Assembly (NCBI GenBank): GCA_016721185.1
Contig: JADKIP010000013.1
Coordinates: 21,001 to 85,000 of the forward strand
Direction: 5' to 3'
Length of the DNA: 64,000 nt
Source: Candidatus Dechloromonas phosphorivorans
GTDB taxonomy: Bacteria; Pseudomonadota; Gammaproteobacteria; Burkholderiales; Rhodocyclaceae
Of the stretch, positions 26,794-34,261 are shown piece by piece; the stretch's first letter is position 1; each line of letters begins with the position of its first letter. A program made the translations under genes and the position numbers. The notes beneath the pieces are model-generated. The model made no database searches. It was given only the letters and a program-made list of their open reading frames with translations, and was not told the DNA's origin.

Positions 26794-27582
26794 TCAACCC
26801 AACTGCCGCCAGCGCTCGACTTCGCGCTTGATCGGTTCCAGCAACAGGTATTCCACCGCCAGCAGAATGCCGACCACGGCGCAGATCCAGGCCAGCGTGG
26901 TGCTGGTGTCGAGATGCGAGCGGCTGACGGCCAGCGCGGCGCCGACGCCGTCGCTTGAGGCGAGCAGTTCGGCCATCACGACCACTTTCCACGAGGTGCC
27001 GAGGGCCGTGATCCAGGCCGGAAAGAGGTAGGAAAAAACGTGCGGCAGATAGAGGTCGAACAGCTTCATGTGCGCCGGCAAACGGAAGACGCTGGCCATG
27101 TCTTTCAACTGGTGGTCCAGCGTGCGTGTGCCCTGCAAGGCGCCCATGAAAATCACCGGAAAGCAGGCGATGAAGACGGTGAACACCGGCGTGCCGTCGC
27201 TCGAACCGAACCACAGCATCGCCAGCACCAGCCAGGCAATCGGCGGTGTGCCGAGCAGCACGGTGACCAGCGGCCGCGACATCATCGCGGCGGTCATTGA
27301 AACCCCGGCCGTCATGCCGAGCACGCTGCCGGCGGCAATCGCCAGCGCCAGCCCGCTCAAGGCCCGGCGGGCGGTGACGGCGAGTTCCGGCCAGGCCGAG
27401 CCGGCCTCGATCAGTTGGTAAAGGGTGGCGAAGGTGCTGCCCGGCGTCGGCAAAATCAGGTCGCCATAGAGACCGTTCAGGCTCTCCCAGCCGGCCATCA
27501 GCAAGAGCAGGCTGCTGATCGCGCCCCAGCCGCTCCATAAGTAGGCGGGCAAACCTTTGAGCCAGGCACGCAGCAGATTCAT
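26794..27582 (-). CDS. ABC transporter permease (TauC/SsuC type)
   Basis: 262 residues with about six membrane helices. The coupling motif region LVLAMLWFGSSDGTPVFTVF and EL ASSDGVGAALAVSRS matches BPD_transp_1 permeases of the SsuC/TauC family. Start MNLLRAWLKGLPAYLW at 27582 overlaps the binding-protein stop by four bases. A 90-base gap rich in G separates it from the ATPase gene. Confidence 0.9.
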   Translation of the reverse strand: MNLLRAWLKGLPAYLWSGWGAISSLLLLMAGWESLNGLYGDLILPTPGSTFATLYQLIEAGSAWPELAVTARRALSGLALAIAAGSVLGMTAGVSMTAAMMSRPLVTVLLGTPPIAWLVLAMLWFGSSDGTPVFTVFIACFPVIFMGALQGTRTLDHQLKDMASVFRLPAHMKLFDLYLPHVFSYLFPAWITALGTSWKVVVMAELLASSDGVGAALAVSRSHLDTSTTLAWICAVVGILLAVEYLLLEPIKREVERWRQLG

Positions 27583-28598
27583 CGGGCGCCGTAGTAGAAG
27601 CCATCGGGCGGCAGCTTGCCGCCGATCAGGGCCGGTTGCCGGGTGTGCAACAGATTGAAGAAGAAGCCGAGTTCCGCTTTCGCGTCCTGCGCCGTGACGA
27701 AGCGGGTGTTGTCGACCCGGATCGAATCGGCGACGCCTTCCGGGGTCAGCATTTCCACCCGTTTGGCGACCATGGCGCCGCAGGCATCGGCATTGTCTTC
27801 GCACCATTTGAGCGATTTTTCATAGGCTTTCTGGAATTTTTCGATCAGTGCGTCATTGAGCGCGGCCTTGCCGAGCACGGTGATGCCGGCCTGCGGAATG
27901 CGGGCTTCGCGCTGCATCAGGCGGCCCCATTCCTGTTGCAGATCGACGCTGCGATAAAGCTCGGGCGCGATGACGCTGACCGGAAACGAGCGCGTCTTGC
28001 GCAGCGCCGTGGAGACGGCCGGTTCCGAGAGCAGGGCATGATCGACCCGGCGCGTGATGAGCAACTGCATCGCATCGAGCGGCGACGCGACGTAGCGCAA
28101 TTTGAAATCGCGCTTGACGTCCAGCCCCTGCTTTTCCGCCAGCGCCTGAAAGATGATATCGGGCATGTCGGCGCGGAAAGGCATGGCGATTTCCTTGCCC
28201 TTGAAGTCGGCCAGCGTCTTCAGATTGTTCTCGCGCGACACCATCCACAGCACGCCCCAGGTCGAGACATTGAGCAATTGCAGCTTGACGCCGCGGTTGT
28301 AGAGATTGGCGGCGACATTGGTTGGCATCGCGACAAAATCCGCCTTGCCTTCAATGGCCAGCACGCGCAACTGGTCGGGGTCTTTCCACGGGGTGAATTC
28401 GACGCTGTCGGCAATATCCTTCAGCGCGCCGCTGTCGACCATGTGAATCAGCGGATAGGACACCGCAGCGAAGGGCCCGGCCAGCACGATTTTAGGAATT
28501 CTGGCCGGGCTCTCGGCTTGAACCGGCCCGGAAAAAACTGCGGCGACTGCCAACAGGCAGCCACCCAGCAGTTGAAGCATTTGACGCATAACCGGCAT
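27579..28598 (-). CDS. ABC transporter substrate-binding protein (TauA-like)
   Basis: 339 residues with a signal peptide (LLGGCLLAVAAVFSGPVQA). Then KIVLAGPFAAVSYPLIHMVD and VAMPTNVAANLYNRG, a NMT1/TauA-type periplasmic binding fold. It begins at the very end of the TonB receptor gene and overlaps the permease by four bases, so the four genes act as one uptake system. The substrate is unknown; pairing with a Fur-box-preceded TonB receptor argues for a metal complex rather than a sulfonate. Confidence 0.9.
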   Translation of the reverse strand: MPVMRQMLQLLGGCLLAVAAVFSGPVQAESPARIPKIVLAGPFAAVSYPLIHMVDSGALKDIADSVEFTPWKDPDQLRVLAIEGKADFVAMPTNVAANLYNRGVKLQLLNVSTWGVLWMVSRENNLKTLADFKGKEIAMPFRADMPDIIFQALAEKQGLDVKRDFKLRYVASPLDAMQLLITRRVDHALLSEPAVSTALRKTRSFPVSVIAPELYRSVDLQQEWGRLMQREARIPQAGITVLGKAALNDALIEKFQKAYEKSLKWCEDNADACGAMVAKRVEMLTPEGVADSIRVDNTRFVTAQDAKAELGFFFNLLHTRQPALIGGKLPPDGFYYGAR

Positions 28599-30655
28599 CA
28601 GAAACTACCCTTCCAGCTCAGTTGGAAACTGCGCCCGACCGCGAGGATTTCATTACCGGAAACGCCTTCCGTCAGATGCTCGTGGTAAGCCTTGTCGGCC
28701 AGGTTCTTGACGGCGAAGCGCAGGCTGTTGCGCTTGTCCACCTGCCAGGTGGCGCCGAGGTCGGCCGTGGCGAAGCCGGCGGTGGCGTTTTCGCTGCCCT
28801 TGGTGAACTGGGTCGCGATGCGATCCTGATCGTCGACCAAACGCAGGGTGAAATCCGCCTTGACGCCCGGCATCACGTTACCCAGCCAGCCCAGCGAAAC
28901 TTCGTCGGCCGGCATCTGGAACAACGGTTCGTCGAGATCGTCGTTCTCGCCGCGCACGCGGGTGTAACCAGCGCGCAACCACTGGCCGGAAACGAACTGC
29001 CAGCTGGCGTGGGCTTCCACACCTTTAATCGTGGCGCTACCGAGATTGACCGTCTTCTTGCAATTGGTCGCGTTGGCGGCCCCGCAGGCGGCGACTGCTG
29101 CACTACCGCTCATGATCTGGCCGGTCAGGTAATTGTCGATCTGGTTGTAATAAGCCGAAATTCCGTAGTTGACCGTAGCATTTGCCCCCTTGATGCCGAT
29201 TTCGAACTGATCGGCCTTTTCGGCCTCGACTTCCGGGCTGCCGGCGTAGAAATAGCCATCGCCGCGCAGGCCGGATTCGTAACGCTCGCGCATGCCGGGA
29301 GCGCGGAAGGCGCGGGCATAGTTGGCATACGGGCGGAAGAGCGGGGCGGCTTCATAAATCGCGCCGAGGCTGCCCGAAACAGCGCTGTCCTTGCTGTCGA
29401 GGCCGCTGGTCACGGTGCCGTTCTTCATGCTCTCGGCGTCGCCCTTGACCGTGTCGTAACGCAGGCCGGCCAGCAGGTTGAGTTTGCCGAAACGCATGTC
29501 GTCCTGGGCGTAGAAGCCGAGCGCCTTGATGCTGGCATTCTGGAACGGGGTGTTGGGTACGAAGGTCGTGAAGTTCGGCGGACTGGCCAGCATGCGGTCC
29601 GGATTGCCGGTCATTTCCCAAGCATTGACGCCGAAGGAAACCAGGTGCTGCGGGTGCACCAGCCAGTCGGCCTTGGCATCGAAACCATCGGTCTGGAAAG
29701 TCACCTCGGTGGTGCCGATGTCGCGCTTCAGGCCATTGGCCCAGGAATAAATCGAGCGCTCCATTTCCTGACGATAAACCCGCACATCCAGATTCAGCGG
29801 CGCCTCGCCCGTACCTTTGCGGCTGTAGCCGAGTTCGGCCAGGCGGCGTTGCTGTTGCGGCGAATGAACGGTGGTGCTGCTGACTTTCGGGTTGGCGTGG
29901 GGCCGGGTCGAGCCGGGATACCAGACATCCTCATCCTTGTGCTGTTGCAGCGACAGACGCAATTGCTGCTGGGCATCGATCCGGAAACGGTACTGGCCGA
30001 TAAATGAATCCGAGTCGTAACCGGTGCGCGGCACGGTGCCTTCCGGCGACTTGTAGTCATCGATCCGGGCCAGCGAGGCGCCGAGCATCACGGCATGGTC
30101 GCCGCTGCTGGCATTGACCACCGCCGTACCGCGCATCCCCTTGCTGGCGCTGTCGTAACTGGCGCCGGCTTCCACGCCGATGCCGGGAACGAACTTCGCC
30201 TGCGGCAGCAGCACATTGATCGCGCCGCCCAGCGCCCCGGTACCGTACAGCACCGAAGCACCGCCCTTGACCACCTCAAGACGCTCGGCCATGCCGAGGC
30301 TCATGAAGGAAGCGATGGCGCCGGCCGGCTGCGCCGAGTTGAAGCGCATACCATCGACCAGCAGCACGATGCTCTCCTTGCCGAGGCCGCGGATGATCGG
30401 ATTCTGGCCCTGGGCGCTGTCGTTCGAGATGGCAATGCCGGGCTCGCCGCGCAGCGCCTCGCCGACATTGGCAGCACCGCGGCGGAAAATTTCGTCGCGA
30501 TCAAGCGCTACGGTGGACAGCGGCGTTTCAAGATCGCTGGTGGAATAACCCTTGGCAGTGACGTTGACCGCAGACAAGGTGTTCTCTTGCGCCTGGGCGG
30601 CAGAGAAGGCGAAAAGCAGGGAAAGTGCGACAGGTCGCAGACGCGGCAAGGCCAT
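28598..30655 (-). CDS. TonB-dependent outer membrane receptor
   Basis: 685 residues. Signal peptide LSLLFAFSAAQA, TonB box-like LSAVNVTAKG, plug motifs VGEALRGEPGIAISND and IIRGLGKESIVLLVDGMRFN, then ERLEVVKGGASVLYGTGALGGAINVL. The barrel ends FQLSWKGSF. It heads an operon with a TauABC-like transporter and NnrS. Its leader carries AGCCAGCCA and a Fur-like box. OprC/heme-type relatives are possible; the ligand cannot be read from sequence. Confidence 0.92.
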   Translation of the reverse strand: MALPRLRPVALSLLFAFSAAQAQENTLSAVNVTAKGYSTSDLETPLSTVALDRDEIFRRGAANVGEALRGEPGIAISNDSAQGQNPIIRGLGKESIVLLVDGMRFNSAQPAGAIASFMSLGMAERLEVVKGGASVLYGTGALGGAINVLLPQAKFVPGIGVEAGASYDSASKGMRGTAVVNASSGDHAVMLGASLARIDDYKSPEGTVPRTGYDSDSFIGQYRFRIDAQQQLRLSLQQHKDEDVWYPGSTRPHANPKVSSTTVHSPQQQRRLAELGYSRKGTGEAPLNLDVRVYRQEMERSIYSWANGLKRDIGTTEVTFQTDGFDAKADWLVHPQHLVSFGVNAWEMTGNPDRMLASPPNFTTFVPNTPFQNASIKALGFYAQDDMRFGKLNLLAGLRYDTVKGDAESMKNGTVTSGLDSKDSAVSGSLGAIYEAAPLFRPYANYARAFRAPGMRERYESGLRGDGYFYAGSPEVEAEKADQFEIGIKGANATVNYGISAYYNQIDNYLTGQIMSGSAAVAACGAANATNCKKTVNLGSATIKGVEAHASWQFVSGQWLRAGYTRVRGENDDLDEPLFQMPADEVSLGWLGNVMPGVKADFTLRLVDDQDRIATQFTKGSENATAGFATADLGATWQVDKRNSLRFAVKNLADKAYHEHLTEGVSGNEILAVGRSFQLSWKGSF
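29168..29177 (-). repeat. Uptake-like motif (in TonB receptor)
   Basis: TACGGTCAAC followed by TACGGAATTTCGGCTTATTA. Confidence 0.6.
30563..30572 (-). repeat. Uptake-like motif core (in TonB receptor)
   Basis: TGCGGTCAAC with weak A/T tracts. Confidence 0.4.
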
Positions 30656-30673
30656 GGAAGCTCCGAAAAGTGG

Positions 30674-30696
30674 GGCTGGCTGGCGAATGGCTGGCT
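30674..30696 (-). promoter_or_regulatory. AGCCAGCCA leader motif (TonB receptor)
   Basis: On the minus strand AGCCAGCCA (30688-30696) is followed by GCCAGCCAGCC (30674-30684), 19-41 bases before the start codon at 30655. Confidence 0.6.
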
Positions 30697-30736
30697 TGCC
30701 TGGGGGAATGGATTAGAAAGCCGGGAAATTGTAGTA

Positions 30737-30757
30737 GATGAGAATGATTGTTAATTT
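30737..30757. promoter_or_regulatory. Fur box-like site
   Basis: GATGAGAATGATTGTTAAT, a good but imperfect match to the Fur consensus, about 85 bases upstream of the TonB receptor start. Confidence 0.6.
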
Positions 30758-30770
30758 GATCTGGATCAGG

Positions 30771-31132
30771 GCCTGTTAATGGCGGGGTGTTTTCCTGCCG
30801 CGCCTGTCATCAACGATTGGCAGGGTTTTGATCAAAGGGTCAGTAAAATCGAATCGCAGTGGGGGACGAGTCCAGCGACTGGGGGGCATAAATTCCACTG
30901 GAAAGTGGAAAGGCCTCGAAAGGTTGGGGGTTCTGGTGAAGGGCAGTTTCCTGCCAAATAACCGTTTACACAAAAATTCTTACACCCTCCATCCAGCATC
31001 ATTTCTTTATCGCCGAAGACCTCTCAAATAATTTTTTGTAAGGATTGGGGGCGGTTATCCGACTAAGTCTATGAACCGGAAATTTTGTCCGGATCAAAAC
31101 CCGCAAGACCTCAACCACAACGGAGAATCCCA
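30771..31132 (+). other. Long intergenic leader upstream of the RiPP precursor gene
   Basis: No gene is convincing in this 362-base stretch. It separates the divergent TonB receptor operon and hvfA-like gene, and holds a possible ECF-type promoter near its right end. Confidence 0.5.
31037..31067 (+). promoter_or_regulatory. Possible ECF sigma factor promoter
   Basis: TGTAAGGATT and, about 13 bases later, CGACTAAG resemble -35 and -10 elements of extracytoplasmic-function sigma factors. It lies about 65 bases before the precursor gene. Bufferin-type operons are often under ECF control, so this is plausible but unproven. Confidence 0.4.
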
Positions 31133-31513
31133 ATGAAAACCACCAAAATCGTTTCCCTCGCCATCGGTTCTGCTTTTGCTGCCGTCGCACTGACTCCGCT
31201 TGCACATGCTGCCAGCGACAATCCGTTCTCATCCACCAAGCTCGAAGCCGGTTATCAGCTTGCACAGGCGGATACCAAGCAGAAAGACGGCAAGTGTGGC
31301 GAAGGCAAGTGCGGAGCCGACAAGAAAGCCAGTGAGAAGAAGATGGACGGCAAGTGTGGCGAAGGCAAGTGCGGAGCCGACAAGAAAGCCAGTGAGAAGA
31401 AGATGGACGGCAAGTGTGGCGAAGGCAAGTGCGGCGCTGATAAAAAAGCAGCCGAAAAGAAGATGGACGGCAAGTGTGGCGAAGCCAAGTGCGGCGCTGA
31501 CAAGAAGAAATAA
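31133..31513 (+). CDS. HvfA/bufferin-like Cys-rich RiPP precursor
   Basis: 126 residues. Signal peptide MKTTKIVSLAIGSAFAAVAL TPLAHA, a short spacer, then four tandem copies of a 20-residue unit: DGKCGEGKCGADKKASEKKM, with the last reading DGKCGEAKCGADKKK. That gives eight cysteines, three in EGKCG motifs. EGKCG repeats are the sites where DUF692 enzymes make thiooxazole groups in the HvfA/bufferin family, which are thought to buffer copper in the periplasm. DUF692 and DUF2063 genes follow. GGAGAA precedes the ATG at 31133; an in-frame upstream start at 31085 would break the signal peptide. Confidence 0.88.
   Translation: MKTTKIVSLAIGSAFAAVALTPLAHAASDNPFSSTKLEAGYQLAQADTKQKDGKCGEGKCGADKKASEKKMDGKCGEGKCGADKKASEKKMDGKCGEGKCGADKKAAEKKMDGKCGEAKCGADKKK
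31286..31513 (+). repeat. 60-bp tandem coding repeat
   Basis: Four units start at 31286, 31346, 31406 and 31466; the first two are nearly identical in DNA, the fourth is shortened by the stop. Copy number could change by slippage, altering the number of modification sites. Confidence 0.9.
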
Positions 31514-31525
31514 TCTGTCTCATGA

Positions 31526-31562
31526 AATTGGCGAGGGAGCTTTCTTCCTCGCCAATTTTTTA
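31526..31562 (+). terminator. Terminator/attenuator hairpin after precursor gene
   Basis: AATTGGCGAGG, 10-base loop, CCTCGCCAATT then T-run. It lies between the precursor and the enzyme genes, so it likely lets the precursor be made in excess over the downstream enzymes. Confidence 0.85.
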
Positions 31563-31575
31563 AAGGAATCACTTC

Positions 31576-32110
31576 ATGCCCCAATCCCTTATCCCGCGCC
31601 AGCCAGTTCCGGCGCTCGACGTTGCGACGCTTTCCGGCTCCCGCCTGACGCTCGTAGCCGGCGAAGCCTCGACGTTTACCCTGCTGGTTTTTTACCGAGG
31701 CTACCATTGCCCGCTATGCCGCACTTATTTGAGTGAACTCAATCGTCTGCACGAAGAGTTCGCCACGCGTGGTGTCGTCATCAAGGTGCTTTCTTCAGAC
31801 ACGGAGAAGCGCGCCCACCGGGCCGACGCTGAATGGTCGCTTGACCACCTGGATCTCGGCTACGGATTAGACGAAGCCAGCGCCCGTTCCTGGGGCTTGT
31901 ATATCTCAACCGGTCGCGGTTCTGACCTCGACCGGTGTCGAAGAACCGGCACACTTTTCCGAACCGGGTGTTTTCCTTACCCGCCCCGACCTGACGCTTT
32001 ACTGGGCCAATATCCAGACCATGCCTTTTGCCAGACCGCACTTCAAAGATATGCTCGGCGCCATACACTTCGTTCTAGCCAAGGACTACCCGGCACGCGG
32101 AGAAGCCTGA
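31576..32110 (+). CDS. AhpC/TSA-like peroxiredoxin (frameshifted)
   Basis: Starts MPQSLIPRQPVPALDVATLS and contains the thioredoxin-fold motif LLVFYRGYHCPLCRTYLSEL. A frame change between about 31905 and 31935 separates WGLYISTGRG from the continuation LTSTGVEEPAHFSEPGVFLT to PARGEA and a stop at 32108-32110. Without repair the frame fuses wrongly into the DUF692 gene. The intact protein would be about 178 residues, a peroxiredoxin-like member of the cluster. The stop overlaps the DUF692 start (TGATG). Role in maturation is inferred from position only. Confidence 0.8.
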
Positions 32111-32955
32111 TGCAAGCCTCGGCATTGCAGGGCGCCGGACTCGGTTTTCGTCGTGAATTGATCGAGTCGCTCAAATCCGGCGTCCCCAAAGAAATTGAAT
32201 TCTTTGAACTGGCCCCTGAAAACTGGGCTGGCATGGGCGGCAAATCAGCACGCGATTTGCGTTATTTCACCGAACGCTACCCCTTTGTTTGTCACGGCTT
32301 GTCACTCTCGCTTGGCGGTATCGCGCCACTCGACGAAACCCTGCTACGGCGAATCAAGGCCTTCATGGCCGAACACGATATATCGCTCTATACCGAACAT
32401 CTTTCCTGGTGCGCTGACGATAGCCACCTCTACGACCTATTGCCGATTCCGCTCTCTGAAAAAGCCGTAAAATGGACGGTTGACCGTATCAAACGTGCTC
32501 AGGACATCCTTGGCATGCGGATTGGCATCGAAAACGCCTCCTACTATGTCGCACCGCCCGGCGCTGAGATGAGTGAAGCTGAATTCATCAGCCGCATCGT
32601 TCGTGAAGCCGACTGCCTGCTCCATCTCGACGTTAACAACATCTACGTGAATAGCCAGAATTTTGGTTTTGACCCGCTCGCCTTCATGGATGCTCTCCCG
32701 CTGGAGCGCACTTGCTATATCCATGTGACCGGCCACTATGTCGAACCGGATGGCTTGCTGATCGACACCCATGGTGCCGAAGTCATTGATCCGGTTTGGT
32801 CGCTTCTGGAAACCGCCTATCAGCACGTTGGCAATATACCCACCTGCCTGGAGCGCGACTTCAATATCCCTGATCTGGATGCATTGAGTGCAGAAGTTGG
32901 CGTTATTGCCCGACTGCAATCCGGTATCAGCCCTCATCAACAGAAAGTTGCCTGA
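32110..32955 (+). CDS. DUF692 multinuclear iron enzyme (HvfB/MbnB-like)
   Basis: 281 residues starting MQASALQGAGLGFRRELIES. DUF692 TIM-barrel signatures: FFELAPENWAGMGG, CHGLSLSLGG, YTEHLSW, GIENASYY, LHLDVNNIYVN, CYIHVTGHY and DTHGAEV, which supply the His/Asp/Glu ligands of the iron centre. Relatives (MbnB, TglH, HvfB) oxidise peptide cysteines. Here it should convert Cys in the EGKCG units of the precursor to thiooxazole-type groups, with the DUF2063 protein as partner. Confidence 0.92.
   Translation: MQASALQGAGLGFRRELIESLKSGVPKEIEFFELAPENWAGMGGKSARDLRYFTERYPFVCHGLSLSLGGIAPLDETLLRRIKAFMAEHDISLYTEHLSWCADDSHLYDLLPIPLSEKAVKWTVDRIKRAQDILGMRIGIENASYYVAPPGAEMSEAEFISRIVREADCLLHLDVNNIYVNSQNFGFDPLAFMDALPLERTCYIHVTGHYVEPDGLLIDTHGAEVIDPVWSLLETAYQHVGNIPTCLERDFNIPDLDALSAEVGVIARLQSGISPHQQKVA
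32479..32488 (-). repeat. Uptake-like motif (antisense in DUF692 gene)
   Basis: TACGGTCAAC followed by CGTCCATTTTACGGCTTTTT. Confidence 0.65.
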
Positions 32956-33698
32956 TGAACGCCCCCGACTTTCAGGATCTTCAGCGCGCCTTCGGTCGCC
33001 ATATCCGTGACCCGCGACTCTCGCCCCGGCCTGCCGGCGTTCCGGCACGACGCATGGCGGTGTACAACGAATTGCTGTTCAACAATATCTGCGGCTTTCT
33101 TGATTCCTGCTTTCCGGTTTGCCGCGCCACCCTCGGCGAAAAGCGCTGGCGGCGACTGAATCGCAGCTACTTCCGTGACTGGCCCAGCCACACGCCGTGG
33201 TTTCGTGAAATTCCCCGTGAATTTGTCCGCTATTTGAACGAAGCCGAAATCAAACAAGCCTTGCCCGCCTGGTTTGCTGAACTGGCTCACTACGAATGGG
33301 TGGAACTTGCTGTGGACATCATGGATGGCCAGGTTCCGACGCACGAACCGGCGGGCAACCTGCTAAATGGGTGTCCGGTGCTCAATCCAAACCTGATGAA
33401 TCTTGCTTACCAGTGGCCGGTGCACGAGATTGGACCGGCTTACCGGCCGCGCAAAATGCAGCCGACGCAGCTTTTGGTTTATCGCGATAGCGATGAGAGG
33501 GTTCAGTTTGTTATCAATAATCCAGTCACCGCTCGCCTGGTGGCCTTGCTTGAAAGCGAAAAATTAACCGGTCGCGCTGCCTGCCTGCGGATCGCCAAGG
33601 AATTGGCGCATCCATCACCGGAAGCCATCGTCTCTCATGGTCATGCCGCGCTGGAGAAACTACGCCGGCAAGGCATTATCCTTGGGCTTCGGAACTGA
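32955..33698 (+). CDS. DUF2063 partner protein (HvfC-like)
   Basis: 247 residues starting MNAPDFQDLQRAFGRHIRDP. It has the DUF2063 pattern: RMAVYNELLFNNICGFLDSC, REIPREFVRYL and ELAHYEWVELAVDI. Such proteins sit directly after DUF692 genes and bind the precursor peptide to present it. The ATG overlaps the DUF692 stop by one base. It closes the RiPP cluster. Confidence 0.9.
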   Translation: MNAPDFQDLQRAFGRHIRDPRLSPRPAGVPARRMAVYNELLFNNICGFLDSCFPVCRATLGEKRWRRLNRSYFRDWPSHTPWFREIPREFVRYLNEAEIKQALPAWFAELAHYEWVELAVDIMDGQVPTHEPAGNLLNGCPVLNPNLMNLAYQWPVHEIGPAYRPRKMQPTQLLVYRDSDERVQFVINNPVTARLVALLESEKLTGRAACLRIAKELAHPSPEAIVSHGHAALEKLRRQGIILGLRN

Positions 33699-33776
33699 AG
33701 GGCAAATGCTTTCTGTCCCCGGTTGTTCGGTTGTTGTCCTGGCCATCAAGCCTGAGCTTGACTTGTCGGCTTTTCT

Positions 33777-33798
33777 AACTAGACTAGACTTGACTAAG
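33777..33798 (+). promoter_or_regulatory. Possible antitoxin operator
   Basis: Short tandem ACTAG-ACTAG-ACTTG-ACTAA units just before the phd-like gene, where a Phd protein would bind to repress its own operon. Confidence 0.35.
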
Positions 33799-33810
33799 TA
33801 AGGGGGCGTT

Positions 33811-34047
33811 ATGGAACAGGTCAATATTTATGAAGCTAAGACCCATTTTTCAAAATATGTCGAAAAAGCTGAGTCAGGTGAGGATGTCATCATTGCTCGT
33901 GGCGGCAAGCAGGTCGCCAGGTTGACGGCAATTACTCCCCGCACGCGCTCCATCCAATTCGGTGTGCTTAAAGGCAAAGTTCGTTTGGCAGACGATTTTG
34001 ATAGCGCTTTGCCTGCAGAAGTACTGGCTGGTTTTGAGGGGCGCTGA
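33811..34047 (+). CDS. Phd/YefM-type antitoxin
   Basis: 78 residues starting MEQVNIYEAKTHFSKYVEKA. The N-terminal EAKTHFSKYVEKAESGEDVI-like segment with GGKQVARLTAI matches PhdYeFM antitoxins; the C-terminal tail binds the toxin. The stop overlaps the toxin start (TGATG). Because the toxin gene is interrupted, the antitoxin is now an orphan. Confidence 0.9.
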   Translation: MEQVNIYEAKTHFSKYVEKAESGEDVIIARGGKQVARLTAITPRTRSIQFGVLKGKVRLADDFDSALPAEVLAGFEGR

Positions 34048-34189
34048 TGCGTATATTGCTCGACACCCACGTGTTTATCTGGGCGACGCTGGATGATGCC
34101 CGGCTCTCTCCTGGTGCTCGCACGCTCATACAAGAAGCCACTGAAGTTTACGTATCGGCAGCCTCGATATGGGAAATTGCCATCAAATC
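34047..34189 (+). pseudogene. VapC PIN-domain toxin, 5' part, disrupted by IS66
   Basis: MRILLDTHVFIWATLDD opens a PIN-domain toxin; SAASIWEIAIKS is the conserved next motif. The gene is cut after ATCAAATC at 34182-34189 by an IS66-type element, and a stop follows at 34191-34193 inside the element. The remaining part resumes at 36439. As it stands there is no active toxin. Confidence 0.88.
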
Positions 34190-34261
34190 GTAAGCCCCCG
34201 GCAAACTCAGGTTGCTTTCTGATTCAGGCTGAAATCTCGGGCAGCCAGCGATGTGGCAGCA

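Noticed and set aside
31286..31513. 60-bp repeats as a CRISPR array
   Set aside because: Repeats are contiguous without spacers and in frame with a secreted Cys-rich protein.
31576..32955. A natural peroxiredoxin-DUF692 fusion protein
   Set aside because: The joining region is nonsense; the correct peroxiredoxin end is in another frame and stops exactly at the DUF692 start (TGATG).
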